From NCBI GenBank assembly GCA_019637975.1, contig JAHBUR010000002.1, positions 62,001 to 126,000 of the forward strand: DNA of 64,000 nt, written 5' to 3'. Shown here piece by piece: positions 35,104 to 45,216 of this stretch; position 1 is the stretch's first letter, and each line of letters opens with the position of its first letter. The notes beneath the pieces were generated by a model, which searched no databases, was not told the origin of the DNA, and saw only the letters and a program-made list of their open reading frames with translations. Origin of the DNA: Bacteroidota bacterium (lineage in GTDB: Bacteria; Bacteroidota; Ignavibacteria; UBA10030; UBA6906). Position numbers and translations under genes: made by a program.

Positions 35104-37461
35104 ATGCACATTGCTAATATGACCCGGCTGCGGGTTGCGATTCACGGCGCCGTACAAGGCGTGGGCTTTCGTCCGTTCATCTACAGGCTCGCGTCTGATT
35201 GTCACCTGAACGGCTGGATTGAGAATTCCCCGCAGGGGGTATGCATTGAGGTTGAGGGTGGGAAAGAATCGTTGGAGAGATTTCTTCTTCGCGTTGTTTC
35301 GGAGAAGCCGGTGCACTCTTCGATTCAAAGCCTCGAAGCAACGTACCTCGACCCTGCAGGCTATTCCGGTTTTGAAATCCAATCGAGCAATCATGCTGGT
35401 AAGCAAACGGCACTTGTTCTTCCCGACATTGCAACATGCCCTGATTGTTTGCGCGAGATGCTCGATCCGTTGAACCGCCGGTATCTGTATCCCTTCATCA
35501 ACTGCACACATTGTGGCCCGCGGTTCAGCATCATTCAGTCGCTTCCGTACGATCGCGTCAACACAACGATGAAGCAATTTGAGATGTGTGACGAGTGCCG
35601 GCATGAATATGAGAACCCGCAGGATAGGCGATTTCACGCTCAACCGATCGGCTGTCCGCAATGCGGTCCACGCATTGAACTGTGGGCACAGACCGGAACG
35701 ATTCTCTCCAGAGGCCAGGAAGCGCTGACCACCGCTGCAACATCCATTCAACAAGGCATGATTGTCGCGCTAAAAGGACTCGGAGGTTTCCACCTTCTTG
35801 TTGATGCAGGGAACGAGGATGCTGTAGTGAAACTGCGATACAGAAAGCGTCGCGAGGCAAAGCCGCTTGCGGTGATGTTTCCTTCACTTTCGGAAATTGA
35901 GACGGCATGTGAAGTATCTGCTTTGGAACGTCAGGCCCTTCAATCCCCGGAAGCACCAATCGTTCTTCTCCGGAAACGTTCGGAAAGCACTTCAAGAGTT
36001 GCGCCGTCAGTATCTCCGGCAAACCCGTACATTGGCGCAATGCTCCCGTATACGCCGCTTCACCATCTTGTAATGCAGAAATGCAGTATCCCTCTCGTTG
36101 CGACGAGCGGAAATGTTTCCGATGAACCCATCTGCATTGATGAAAACGAAGCGTTGCAGAGGCTTCACGGAATTGCCGATGTGTTTCTTGTCCACAACCG
36201 CCCCATTCAACGGCATGTTGATGATTCGGTTGTAAGAGTCATGTTGGGCAGAGAACAGGTATTACGGCGGGCCAGAGGATACGCTCCCCTTCCGATTCGA
36301 TTGAAGTATGACGTGCCGACGATGATGGCCCTCGGCGCGCATCAGAAGAACACGGTATCAGTGTCAACCGGAAGAAGTGTGTTCATAAGTCAACACATTG
36401 GTGATCTTGAAACGCCTGAAGCATTTAATGCGTTTACGAATGTTGCCGCCGACCTTCGAGGTCTTCTCGCTATTTCTCCGGAACTGATCGCAACAGATAT
36501 GCACCCCGACTATCTTTCAACACAACATGCACAGTCTATCGGACTGCCTATCACGCAAGTCCAGCATCACATTGCCCATGTAGCAGCGTGCATGGCTGAG
36601 AATGAACTTGATGACAATGTATTGGGTGTGTCATGGGATGGGACAGGACTCGGATGTGACGGAACGATATGGGGTGGGGAGTTCTTTCTTGTGCACGGCT
36701 CAGAGTTCACACGCGTTGCAACGTTCAGGGAGTTTTGTCTTCCCGGCGGTTCGCAGGCCGTCCGCGAACCACGCCGCACTGCAATTGGTTTGATGCATAC
36801 AATGCTCGGAGATGATGTTTTTATTATGAAAGATCTGTTGCCGGTTTCGGCGTTCACACATACGGATTTGAGACTACTCCAGCGGGTGATGGTTCAAGGG
36901 GTGAATTCTCCCCGAACGACAAGTGTCGGTCGTCTGTTCGACGCTGTCGCGTCGATTGTGAATCTTGCACACAAGGTAAGCTACGAAGGTCAAGCTGCGG
37001 TAGCGCTGGAGTATGCCATTGATGACCATGAAAACCAATCCTTCTACGAATATCATATCGAAACAAAGCAAAGCGAGCCGCTGCTATTCAGTATTGATTG
37101 GGCTCCGATGATTGTTGGGATTATTCATGATGTGAATTCTGAAATTCCGATTTCGTGTATTTCAGCAAAATTCCATAACACTCTTGTCGAGATGATTGTG
37201 GGCGTTGCGCGTCTCCAAGGAGCCCAGCGAATTGCGTTGACCGGTGGCTGTTTTCAGAACAAGTACCTCACGGAGCGTGCAGTGAAACGGCTTCGTGAAG
37301 AAGGATTCACCCCGTATTGGCATCAACGAATTCCACCGAATGACGGTGGAATTTCTCTCGGGCAGATCGCCTTTGCCGCGAGGATGGAGGCGAGCGCAAA
37401 AAACATGCATGACCACGACCTGCTGCACAGTTCTTTTGTGCTGATTCCATCTGATAACTAA
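35104..37461 (+). CDS. hypF: Carbamoyltransferase HypF
   Basis: A 785-residue maturation factor that turns carbamoyl phosphate into the carbamoyl group transferred to HypE, the source of the cyanide ligands of the Ni-Fe site. The domains are in order: acylphosphatase-like (GAVQGVGFRPFIYRLA, residues about 5-90), two zinc fingers (CPDCLREMLDP with NCTHCGPRF, and CDECRHEYENP with GCPQCGPR), YrdC-like (about 200-390) and a Kae1-like C-terminal part with HHIAHVAACMAENEL and SWDGTGLG. All motifs look intact. ATG 35104 is chosen over GTG 35095 because GGTGAGA lies at a suitable distance. It is 200 bases after the protease gene, so it could start its own transcript. Confidence 0.94.
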   Translation: MHIANMTRLRVAIHGAVQGVGFRPFIYRLASDCHLNGWIENSPQGVCIEVEGGKESLERFLLRVVSEKPVHSSIQSLEATYLDPAGYSGFEIQSSNHAGKQTALVLPDIATCPDCLREMLDPLNRRYLYPFINCTHCGPRFSIIQSLPYDRVNTTMKQFEMCDECRHEYENPQDRRFHAQPIGCPQCGPRIELWAQTGTILSRGQEALTTAATSIQQGMIVALKGLGGFHLLVDAGNEDAVVKLRYRKRREAKPLAVMFPSLSEIETACEVSALERQALQSPEAPIVLLRKRSESTSRVAPSVSPANPYIGAMLPYTPLHHLVMQKCSIPLVATSGNVSDEPICIDENEALQRLHGIADVFLVHNRPIQRHVDDSVVRVMLGREQVLRRARGYAPLPIRLKYDVPTMMALGAHQKNTVSVSTGRSVFISQHIGDLETPEAFNAFTNVAADLRGLLAISPELIATDMHPDYLSTQHAQSIGLPITQVQHHIAHVAACMAENELDDNVLGVSWDGTGLGCDGTIWGGEFFLVHGSEFTRVATFREFCLPGGSQAVREPRRTAIGLMHTMLGDDVFIMKDLLPVSAFTHTDLRLLQRVMVQGVNSPRTTSVGRLFDAVASIVNLAHKVSYEGQAAVALEYAIDDHENQSFYEYHIETKQSEPLLFSIDWAPMIVGIIHDVNSEIPISCISAKFHNTLVEMIVGVARLQGAQRIALTGGCFQNKYLTERAVKRLREEGFTPYWHQRIPPNDGGISLGQIAFAARMEASAKNMHDHDLLHSSFVLIPSDN

Positions 37462-37485
37462 AGTGTCACGAAAAGGAGGCCTGTA

Positions 37486-37743
37486 ATGTGTCTCGCAATT
37501 CCGGGAAAGGTATTGACGATAGAGAAGGATGCTCAACCAGTGATGGGAAATGTCAGCTTTGCAGGCATTCAACGGCGTGTTTGTCTCGAATGGCTTCCCG
37601 ACATAAACGTGGGAGAGTATGTTCTTGTGCATGTAGGCTTTGCTCTGAGCAAAGTTGATGAAAAGGAGGCGAAGGAGACGCTGGATATTCTGCAGAAGAT
37701 GAGGGACGGGCTTGATGACCTAAAAGAAGACGGAGATTTGTAG
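37486..37743 (+). CDS. hypC: Hydrogenase assembly chaperone HypC
   Basis: An 85-residue HypC/HybG family chaperone. The mature N-terminal cysteine that binds iron and the large subunit lies at position 2 in MCLAIPGKV, and the barrel core is [30 protein letters not shown]. It carries Fe(CN)2CO with HypD and inserts it into the large subunit. AAAAGGAGG lies just upstream. It is followed one base later by hypD and begins 24 bases after hypF, so hypFCD form one unit. Confidence 0.95.
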   Translation: MCLAIPGKVLTIEKDAQPVMGNVSFAGIQRRVCLEWLPDINVGEYVLVHVGFALSKVDEKEAKETLDILQKMRDGLDDLKEDGDL

Positions 37744-37744
37744 C

Positions 37745-38851
37745 GTGAGATTCATCGATGAATATCGAGATGGTGAAACAGCCCGGCGCTATGCCGAAGA
37801 AATCAAGAGGATCACTACCCGTACGTGGACTCTTATGGAAATCTGCGGCGGGCAAACACATTCCATTATAAAGAGTGGAATTGAGTCTCTCTTGCCCGCT
37901 GAAATCCAACTGTTGCACGGGCCCGGTTGCCCTGTGTGCGTGACACCCCTCGAAATTATCGACAAGGCGATAGCGATTGCCTCACGCTCGGACGTCATCT
38001 TCACGTCGTTCGGGGATATGTTGCGCGTACCGGGCTCACACAAGGACCTTCTTTCGGTGAAAGCCGAAGGAGGAGATGTCCGGATGGTGTACTCACCCCT
38101 CGACGCATTGACAATCGCTAAGAACAATCCTGACAAGCGGGTAGTCTTCTTTGCCGTGGGGTTCGAGACCACAGCCCCAGCTAATGCAATGGCCGTGAAA
38201 GAAGCACGCAAGCAGAGCATTGTGAATTTCTCAATACTGAGTTCGCATGTCCTGGTTCCACCTGCTATTGCAGCAATTCTCTCATCTTCAACAAACAAGG
38301 TTCAAGGATTGCTCGCAGCGGGTCACGTCTGCACCGTCATGGGGTATGAAGAGTACTTTCCTCTTGCTGAGCAGTACAAAGTGCCGATTGTTGTTACGGG
38401 TTTTGAGCCGGTTGATATTCTTCAAGGAATCTACATGACGGTAAAGCAACTTGAAGAAGGTCGTTACGAGGTGGAAAACCAGTATTCGCGTTCTGTACGC
38501 AGAGAAGGGAATCCTGCAGCACGGGCATTGCTGAAAGAAGTGTTTGCTGTAATAGATCGGAAATGGCGCGGCATCGGCGAAATTCCATCAAGCGGATTCG
38601 GCCTATCGGAACTGTATACCGAGTTTGATGCGGAACAAATATTCGGCGTTGAATCCATTGAGGTTCAAGAACCTGCTGTGTGCATTGCAGGAGACGTGCT
38701 GCGAGGAATACGCAAACCTCAGGAATGCCCCGCCTTTGGAAACGAATGTAAGCCCGAACATCCGCTCGGCGCGCCGATGGTGTCGTCCGAGGGTGCTTGC
38801 GCCGCATACTACAACTACAAAAGAATACGAAACACAATAGCAACCCAATGA
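37745..38851 (+). CDS. hypD: Hydrogenase maturation protein HypD
   Basis: A 368-residue scaffold protein on which the Fe(CN)2CO group is assembled. It shows [10 protein letters not shown], the redox-active pair in [35 protein letters not shown] and the [4Fe-4S] ligands near the C-terminus ([26 protein letters not shown]). The start is GTG 37745. Its stop overlaps the ATG of the glutamine-synthetase-like gene (ATGA at 38848-38851), an unusual neighbour for hypD. Length is normal. Confidence 0.95.
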   Translation: MRFIDEYRDGETARRYAEEIKRITTRTWTLMEICGGQTHSIIKSGIESLLPAEIQLLHGPGCPVCVTPLEIIDKAIAIASRSDVIFTSFGDMLRVPGSHKDLLSVKAEGGDVRMVYSPLDALTIAKNNPDKRVVFFAVGFETTAPANAMAVKEARKQSIVNFSILSSHVLVPPAIAAILSSSTNKVQGLLAAGHVCTVMGYEEYFPLAEQYKVPIVVTGFEPVDILQGIYMTVKQLEEGRYEVENQYSRSVRREGNPAARALLKEVFAVIDRKWRGIGEIPSSGFGLSELYTEFDAEQIFGVESIEVQEPAVCIAGDVLRGIRKPQECPAFGNECKPEHPLGAPMVSSEGACAAYYNYKRIRNTIATQ

Positions 38852-40392
38852 CTATGAACGCAAGCTACGCCCTGACCAATCCAATTTCACTGCTTGTTGA
38901 TAAGCAGTCGGAAGAATTTACGCGCGAGGATATGCTATCGGTGATCGAGCAGAAACGCATCGAAAGAATTACCTTCCGGTACACTGCGCTCGATGGCAAG
39001 CTGAAAGAACTGAAGATTCCGGTATCCAGTCGGTATCAGGCCGAACGTATTCTTGCAGATGGCGAGCGGGTTGACGGATCCTCGTTGTTCAAAGGAATGG
39101 TCGATACCGCATTATCCGATCTGTATGTGGTTCCTGTGTACAAAACTGCATTCCTTAATCCGTTTGATGAAAGCAGCTTGGATTTCATCTGCCGCTACCT
39201 GACGCGTGAGGGGCAACTGGCTCCTTTTGCGCCTGATACCATTCTTCATAATGCAAGCAGGCTGTTCAAAGAACAAACGAAACTGGAATTGTACGCCCTC
39301 GGAGAGCTCGAGTTCTTCCTGTTAAGCGAGAAGAGATCAAACATCTATCTTTCCTCGAAACAACGAGGGTATCACGCAGCCGGCCCGTTTGTGAAAAGCG
39401 GATTAGTGTTGGATGAAATGGTTCGATACATCTCGCAGTGTACCGGCTCTGTGAAGTACGCCCACAGTGAGGTGGGATATGTTGAGAGTGTGCGCAGTGA
39501 TGTGGAAGAGATCGCCGGAAAGCAAGCCGAGCAGTTGGAGGTGGAATTTCTTCCGCAACCGATTGAAGATGCGGCAGATTCTCTCGTTCTGGCCCGCTGG
39601 CTGATCCGGAATGTCGCCTACAAACACGGCTGCGTTGCAACATTCACACCAAAACTCGAAGAGGGTGTTGCCGGAAACGGCTTGCACGTGCATATGGAAG
39701 TTCTTCGCGATGGAAAGAATATCATGACGGATGAGTCGGGAAAGCTTTCCGGAACGGCAAAGAAAGTGATTGGCGGACTGTGTACGTACGCGGACTCACT
39801 CACTGCTTTCGGGAACACCGTGTCTGCCGCGTACTTGCGGCTCGTTCCAAACCAGGAGGCGCCGACGAGAATTTGCTGGAGCGACATGAATAGAAGCGCG
39901 ATGATTCGTGTGCCGCTCGGGTGGGCAAGTCTGAACAATCTTGCCCAAGTTCTGAATCCGCAGCAGAAGCAAAAATTGGAACAGCGCGAAGGACGCCAAA
40001 CAGTGGAACTGAGGAGCCCCGATGGAAGTGCCATGGTCCATCTGCTGATGGCCGGAATCACAATGGCAGCGGAATGGGGCTTGACATCCGATGAGTCGAC
40101 AAATATCGCTCAACGACTCTATGTCGCAGGGAACATATTCAAAGATCAGAAACTCCTTGCCACGTTGACTGCACTTCCCACTAGTTGCGTGGAGTCATCC
40201 CGCATCCTTGCTGAAAAGAGGCAACTCTACGAGAGGGAAGGAATCTTCCCCCCGAGCATCATTCACTATGCTGCAAAGTTGCTTGCCAATGAAGATGATG
40301 AAGATATGAACCTGCGTTTGGTTGATTTGCCTGCCGACGACCGCCTGCATGAAACGAGGCGTATTATGCATCAGGACATTCATCGACATTGA
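38848..40392 (+). CDS. Glutamine-synthetase-family protein inside the hyp operon
   Basis: A 514-residue glutamine synthetase fold. The N-terminal beta-grasp region ([27 protein letters not shown]) and catalytic region elements [33 protein letters not shown] and [11 protein letters not shown] are present, so an ATP-grasp-like ligase activity is plausible. The canonical NSYKRLVPG loop is changed to AAYLRLVPN. Related sequences include GlnA and gamma-glutamyl-amine ligases, so the amine substrate is uncertain. The start at ATG 38848 overlaps the hypD stop, which implies translational coupling. No GlnB or GlnK gene is adjacent. Confidence 0.8.
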   Translation: MTMNASYALTNPISLLVDKQSEEFTREDMLSVIEQKRIERITFRYTALDGKLKELKIPVSSRYQAERILADGERVDGSSLFKGMVDTALSDLYVVPVYKTAFLNPFDESSLDFICRYLTREGQLAPFAPDTILHNASRLFKEQTKLELYALGELEFFLLSEKRSNIYLSSKQRGYHAAGPFVKSGLVLDEMVRYISQCTGSVKYAHSEVGYVESVRSDVEEIAGKQAEQLEVEFLPQPIEDAADSLVLARWLIRNVAYKHGCVATFTPKLEEGVAGNGLHVHMEVLRDGKNIMTDESGKLSGTAKKVIGGLCTYADSLTAFGNTVSAAYLRLVPNQEAPTRICWSDMNRSAMIRVPLGWASLNNLAQVLNPQQKQKLEQREGRQTVELRSPDGSAMVHLLMAGITMAAEWGLTSDESTNIAQRLYVAGNIFKDQKLLATLTALPTSCVESSRILAEKRQLYEREGIFPPSIIHYAAKLLANEDDEDMNLRLVDLPADDRLHETRRIMHQDIHRH

Positions 40393-40441
40393 AGCAAGAA
40401 GGCTGTATACGTTACATTATTCACAAAACAAAGGAAACCAT

Positions 40442-42457
40442 ATGATACAGAGATTCCTCCTCGGAGCGTTGCTTACAATCGTGTGTGTTGGGTACGTGAA
40501 TGCACAAGCATTCGACCCGGCACGAAAAGGAGCGGAATATTGTGCTGAGAAGAAGCAAAACTCCATCCACCAATTCGACCGGCTTGCGTTATCGCCCGGA
40601 AGCCCGAAGCACTCCTTCGACGTTTTGGACTACAAGCTTGACCTTGATCTATACAGTTGCTTTCTCAGTCCGTATCCGAAGTCGTTTACAGCCAGCAACG
40701 TGGTCACCTTTCGCGTCGATTCAGTACTGTCCACCATTGCGCTGAACGCCGTGAACACATCGATGGTTATTGACTCTGTTGCGCTGGCGGGCGTTTCGTT
40801 TACCCATACATCCAACATTCTGACAATCACACTTGACTCGATGTATCAGGAGGGAAGCATAGTTCAGGTGAAAATCTACTATCGCCACCTGAATGTCAGC
40901 GATGGTGCGTTCTACGCAAGCAACGGCATGATCTTCACCGATTGTGAGCCTGAGGGTGCCCGAAAATGGTTTCCGTGCTGGGACAGGCCCTCCGACAAGG
41001 CGACGTTGAATCTTACGACAAAAGTACCCGCCACGGTGAAGCTCGGTTCTAACGGCCGACTTGCCGATTCCACCCGCATCGCCGATACTATCTGGTACAA
41101 TTGGATTAGCCGCGATCCTATAGCAACGTACTTGATGGTGATGTCGGGAAAGGTGAATTACAATCTTGATATTGTTCATTGGAAGAATCCCCAAAGTCCG
41201 AACGATAGTATTCCGATCAGATTCTATTGGAATGCTGGTGAAAATCAGACAAATCTCAACAATATCAAGACAAAGATCATCCCGATGACAACGGAGTTTT
41301 CGCGCTTGTACGGCGATTTTCCGTTTGAGAAGAACGGCTTTGCAACATTGAACAGTCAGTTTACATGGGGGGGGATGGAGAACCAGACATTGACGAGCCT
41401 TTGCGCAAATTGCTGGAGCGAGAATCTCGTGTCGCACGAACATGCGCATCAGTGGTTCGGTGATATGATTTCGCCGGCAACATGGGCTGACTTGTGGCTG
41501 AACGAGGGATTTGCAACATACAGCGAGGCAATCTGGTTCGAGTACACAGGCGGCTATACGTCATACAAGAATGATATCAACGGTAACGCAAGCGGGTACC
41601 TGAGCGGCAATCCGGGTTGGCCAATTTACAATCCCTCGTGGGCAGTGACAACTCCTCCGACAAGCACGCTTTTTAACACGGCTATCACGTATTACAAAGG
41701 CGCATGTGTTCTCCACATGCTTCGTTATATGTTGGGCGATTCCACGTTTTTTGCTGCCATTAAAGCGTACGCGGCGGACGCCGTGAATTTCAAACACAAA
41801 TCGGCTGCTACTGCGGACTTCATCGCGAAGATCAATGATGCCACGGGGCAGAATCTGACGTGGTTCTTCGATCAGTGGATCTATCAGCCGAATCATCCTG
41901 TCTATCAAAACGGGTATTATTTCACTTCGTTGGGAGGCGGCGAATGGCGTGCAACGTTTGTAACGCGGCAAACGCAGACAAATCCGCCATTCTTCCGGAT
42001 GCCCATCGAACTTAAGTTTACATTCTCAACAGGTTCTGACACAACGATCAGAGAGATGAACGATGTGAACAATCAGATATTCACGTTCACGTTCAACCGG
42101 CAGCCGACCGGTTTGCAATTCGATCCCGGAAACAATATCGTATTGAAGCAGGCGACAACAGTGGTCGGAGTGCCGGCGGGGGCAGTGCTGCCCGGCGAGT
42201 TTACTTTACATCAGAACTACCCGAATCCGTTCAATCCGGTAACTACTATCAAGTACGATATTCCGCAGCAGGCACATGTGAGGTTAACCGTGTACGATCA
42301 ATTGGGCAGACAAATCGAACAGCTTGTGAACGAGGAGATGCCCGGCGGCAGTTATGCCGTTCAGTTTGATGGTTCGCGGTACAGTTCCGGCGTGTACTAC
42401 TACAGGCTGGAAGCGGGGAACTATGCAAAGACAATGTCATTGGTATTAGTGAAATAG
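40442..42457 (+). CDS. Secreted M1 family aminopeptidase with T9SS sorting domain
   Basis: A 671-residue exported metallopeptidase. AAAGGAAACC precedes ATG 40442; the signal peptide is MIQRFLLGALLTIVCVGYVNAQ. The M1 fold shows the substrate-binding GGMEN at about 310-314, the zinc site HEHAH at 332-336 and the third ligand in NEGFAT (Glu355). A T9SS type A domain follows (HQNYPNPFNPVTTI ... VYYYRL). It would cleave N-terminal residues from peptides outside the cell. Its stop abuts the hypE start with no spacer, yet it has its own ribosome site. Why it lies in a hydrogenase maturation operon is unexplained. Confidence 0.93.
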   Translation: MIQRFLLGALLTIVCVGYVNAQAFDPARKGAEYCAEKKQNSIHQFDRLALSPGSPKHSFDVLDYKLDLDLYSCFLSPYPKSFTASNVVTFRVDSVLSTIALNAVNTSMVIDSVALAGVSFTHTSNILTITLDSMYQEGSIVQVKIYYRHLNVSDGAFYASNGMIFTDCEPEGARKWFPCWDRPSDKATLNLTTKVPATVKLGSNGRLADSTRIADTIWYNWISRDPIATYLMVMSGKVNYNLDIVHWKNPQSPNDSIPIRFYWNAGENQTNLNNIKTKIIPMTTEFSRLYGDFPFEKNGFATLNSQFTWGGMENQTLTSLCANCWSENLVSHEHAHQWFGDMISPATWADLWLNEGFATYSEAIWFEYTGGYTSYKNDINGNASGYLSGNPGWPIYNPSWAVTTPPTSTLFNTAITYYKGACVLHMLRYMLGDSTFFAAIKAYAADAVNFKHKSAATADFIAKINDATGQNLTWFFDQWIYQPNHPVYQNGYYFTSLGGGEWRATFVTRQTQTNPPFFRMPIELKFTFSTGSDTTIREMNDVNNQIFTFTFNRQPTGLQFDPGNNIVLKQATTVVGVPAGAVLPGEFTLHQNYPNPFNPVTTIKYDIPQQAHVRLTVYDQLGRQIEQLVNEEMPGGSYAVQFDGSRYSSGVYYYRLEAGNYAKTMSLVLVK

Positions 42458-43525
42458 ATGGCGAAGAAGACTGAAATCAACTTCGATGGTGGGATGTCTT
42501 GCCCGATTCCCTTAACGGAATACAAGCATGTTCTGCTCGCTCACGGAAGCGGCGGCAAGCTGACGCATCAGTTGATTCAGAAGGTGTTTCTGTCGCAATT
42601 CAAGAATGAGGCGCTTGAGCCTTTGCATGACGGCGCAATTCTAAACATCAATGGCTCACGCCTCGCTTTTTCAACCGATTCATTCGTAGTAAACCCCATC
42701 GTCTTTCCGGGCGGAAGTATTGGAGAGTTGGCAGTAAACGGAACAGTAAACGACCTCGCTGTTTGCGGCGCCAAGCCATTGTTCATCGGCGTAGGCTTCA
42801 TCATTGAAGAAGGCTTCTCCATGGAGGAGTTGTGGCGGATTGCTGTTGCCATGCAAGAGGCCGCGAGGAAAGCGGGCGTCATGGTAGTAACGGGGGATAC
42901 CAAGGTTGTCGAGCGCGGCAAGGCGGACAAGATATTCATCAACACGTCCGGCATCGGGGTTGTTGAGGAGGGCGTTGATATCAGCCCGAAAAACATCAAA
43001 CCGGGTGATGCCATTATCGTGAGCGGAACGATTGCCGATCACGGCATTGCGATCATGTCCGTTCGGGAAGGGCTTGAATTCGAAACGCAAATCACAAGCG
43101 ACACAGCCCCGCTGAACGACTTGGTTGAGAGGATGTTTTCCGCAAGTAAGCGAATACGTGTGCTGCGTGACGCGACAAGGGGTGGAGTGGCCAGCGTTCT
43201 GAATGAGCTTGCCGAAAGTTCCGGAATAGGGCTCACAATCGTTGAGGAGAGGATTCCGCTCAAAGAAGAAGTACGCGGCGCATGCGAGCTTCTCGGGTTC
43301 GATCCGTTGTACGTTGCAAACGAAGGGAAACTCCTTGCCATTGTCCCGAAAGAAGTTGCAGAAGCCGTTCTTGAAGCTATGCGCTCGCATCCGTTAGGGG
43401 TTGATGCGCAAATTATTGGCGAGGCAACAATGGATCATCCCCGGATAGTTGTCATGAAGAGCAGAATCGGCGGCACACGGGTTGTAGATATGCTTTCAGG
43501 CGAGCAATTGCCCAGAATCTGCTGA
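42458..43525 (+). CDS. hypE: Hydrogenase expression/formation protein HypE
   Basis: A 355-residue HypE, which dehydrates the carbamoyl group on its C-terminal cysteine to thiocyanate as the cyanide donor. The essential C-terminus PRIC is present. The ATP-binding part shows LAHGSGGKLTHQLI, FSTDSFVVNPIVFPGGSIGELAVNGT and LRDATRGGVASVLNELAE, as in the PurM/SelD superfamily. It begins immediately after the M1 peptidase stop, so it depends on that transcript or on coupling. With HypF, HypC and HypD this gives four of the six usual Hyp proteins. Confidence 0.95.
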   Translation: MAKKTEINFDGGMSCPIPLTEYKHVLLAHGSGGKLTHQLIQKVFLSQFKNEALEPLHDGAILNINGSRLAFSTDSFVVNPIVFPGGSIGELAVNGTVNDLAVCGAKPLFIGVGFIIEEGFSMEELWRIAVAMQEAARKAGVMVVTGDTKVVERGKADKIFINTSGIGVVEEGVDISPKNIKPGDAIIVSGTIADHGIAIMSVREGLEFETQITSDTAPLNDLVERMFSASKRIRVLRDATRGGVASVLNELAESSGIGLTIVEERIPLKEEVRGACELLGFDPLYVANEGKLLAIVPKEVAEAVLEAMRSHPLGVDAQIIGEATMDHPRIVVMKSRIGGTRVVDMLSGEQLPRIC

Positions 43526-43609
43526 CAAAACGTAAGTCGTGATTTTTGTCCGAGTTTCTGCTCAATATCTCATATCTTCTTACCTACTATTTCCTGTTAG
43601 GAGAATTGG

Positions 43610-44167
43610 ATGATTCCCGATCGCCAACGATCTCTTGATCTGTTGTTTGAATACACAAAAACCGACAGCCTCCGAAAGCATGCGCTTGCGGTCGAAGCTG
43701 CGATGCGTGCGTATGCCCGCAAATTCGGCGAAGATGAAGAGAAGTGGGGGACTGTCGGGCTGCTGCACGACTTCGATTATGAGATGTATCCACGGGTTCC
43801 GGATCACCCGATGAAGGGTTCGGAGATATTGCGGGAGCATGGCTATTCAGAAGAAATTCGGACAACTATCATCAGTCACGTTCCCGCGATGCAGGTGCCA
43901 CGGGAAACGCTTATGTCGAAGACACTGTTTGCCTGCGATGAACTTAGCGGGTTCATCGTTGCATGTGCGATGGTACGCCCCAACAAATTGGCTGATCTGA
44001 AGGCTTCATCGGTGAAGAAGAAGCTAAAGGATAAGGCGTTCGCAAGGACCGTCAGCAGGGAGGATATTCAGTTGGGAATTGAGGAGATTGGAATTGGTAC
44101 AGACGAGCATATAGAATTCGTTATCTCTGCCCTCTCTAACATATCTAAAGACATTGGGTTAGACTGA
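43610..44167 (+). CDS. HD-domain phosphohydrolase
   Basis: A 185-residue protein of the HD/HDIG superfamily with metal-binding motifs KHALAVEAA, GLLHDFDYEM, DHPMKGSEIL and IISHVPAM. Small members of this family often act on nucleotides or other phosphoesters; the substrate here is not known. TTAGGAGAA precedes the ATG. It lies 84 bases after hypE on the same strand, so it may be read through from the hyp operon, although no functional link is obvious. Confidence 0.8.
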   Translation: MIPDRQRSLDLLFEYTKTDSLRKHALAVEAAMRAYARKFGEDEEKWGTVGLLHDFDYEMYPRVPDHPMKGSEILREHGYSEEIRTTIISHVPAMQVPRETLMSKTLFACDELSGFIVACAMVRPNKLADLKASSVKKKLKDKAFARTVSREDIQLGIEEIGIGTDEHIEFVISALSNISKDIGLD

Positions 44168-44193
44168 CCAACGTCAATAAAAAAGTTGCCTTT

Positions 44194-45078
44194 CTACCAA
44201 AAATCAAATGCAACGCCAACCCCCCAATCCTCCCGTCTCAGGTCATAGTATTGGCTGAAAACATCCAGCCCGTTGTAGTAGCTCAGGAATATCCGAAGTC
44301 CGGTTGACGACCATTCGCCGAGCTTTATCCCCATCTCAGAATGATGAGTAGCGACGTAGGAGGGAATCCCTCTTAGCGTCATATTGTAAGCAAGATAGAG
44401 ATTGAACGGTCGCCCGAGAACTGAACCTGCCGCCTCCGGTGTATAGAATTCCATCCCCCCGTGACCCTCAATCCTCTTGATTTCAGTAGGACGAATGAGC
44501 GTGGCATAGCTGATTCCGGCGTAGATTCTACCGGAAACCCACGATCCGCGAAAGTCGTACATACCGAGCAGCTCACCGAAATCCCGCGTAAACGGGATGG
44601 GAGCACGGCCATCCTTCCAGGTTTGCGTTGAGTTGTTGAAATGCCCGTCGAGAAAATGGGCGCTCAGATGCAAAAGTCTGAGTCGCAATGTGAACCGGGA
44701 ACTCGTTTCGTGTGTTGAAATGTATGTTACATGTCCGCCGAAAAAGCCGTCGACTGCATCAATCTGAAGCCGTAGGCCTTCCGAATTCGTGGAAAGAGCA
44801 TACGTGAAGAAATCTATGCCAAGTCTAATAATGTCAGTAGAATCCGTTGATGTTCTGAACTCCAACATATCAACAGATGCGCCTATGTCCACCTTCAGCC
44901 GAGATGTGCGAATATCCTTGCAAAGCCCGACCCTCGGTTCCTGAAGCGACGCACGAAGCGGAGCCGTGAGAAGTCTGCCCGGGAGGAATGTGAATTGCGA
45001 GGTGTTGTCACCTGCCTGCGATGAGCCGGCGCCGATAACAAGTTGAAGGAGAAGGAGAATGCTGGGAGTGTGGCGCAT
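44194..45078 (-). CDS. DUF1207-like outer-membrane beta-barrel protein
   Basis: A 294-residue protein with signal peptide MRHTPSILLLLQLVIGAGSSQA. Alternating amphipathic strands continue through to an aromatic C-terminus (RREDWGVGVAFDFW), typical of outer-membrane barrels. The start FTFLPGRLLTAPLRASLQEPRVG resembles the DUF1207 family, as far as memory allows. It is convergent with the HD-domain gene. It has no recognised ligand. Confidence 0.7.
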   Translation of the reverse strand: MRHTPSILLLLQLVIGAGSSQAGDNTSQFTFLPGRLLTAPLRASLQEPRVGLCKDIRTSRLKVDIGASVDMLEFRTSTDSTDIIRLGIDFFTYALSTNSEGLRLQIDAVDGFFGGHVTYISTHETSSRFTLRLRLLHLSAHFLDGHFNNSTQTWKDGRAPIPFTRDFGELLGMYDFRGSWVSGRIYAGISYATLIRPTEIKRIEGHGGMEFYTPEAAGSVLGRPFNLYLAYNMTLRGIPSYVATHHSEMGIKLGEWSSTGLRIFLSYYNGLDVFSQYYDLRREDWGVGVAFDFW

Positions 45079-45216
45079 TAAGAAATTGCTGAAGTTGTCA
45101 TGGAAACGAACTCAATATATGCAAGTGATGAAGGAGTATCAACGTTGAATATCAGCAGAGATTTGACTAACTTTTTGCCATTCTTGTGAGCATATCATTC
45201 ATATCGGAGAAAGATA

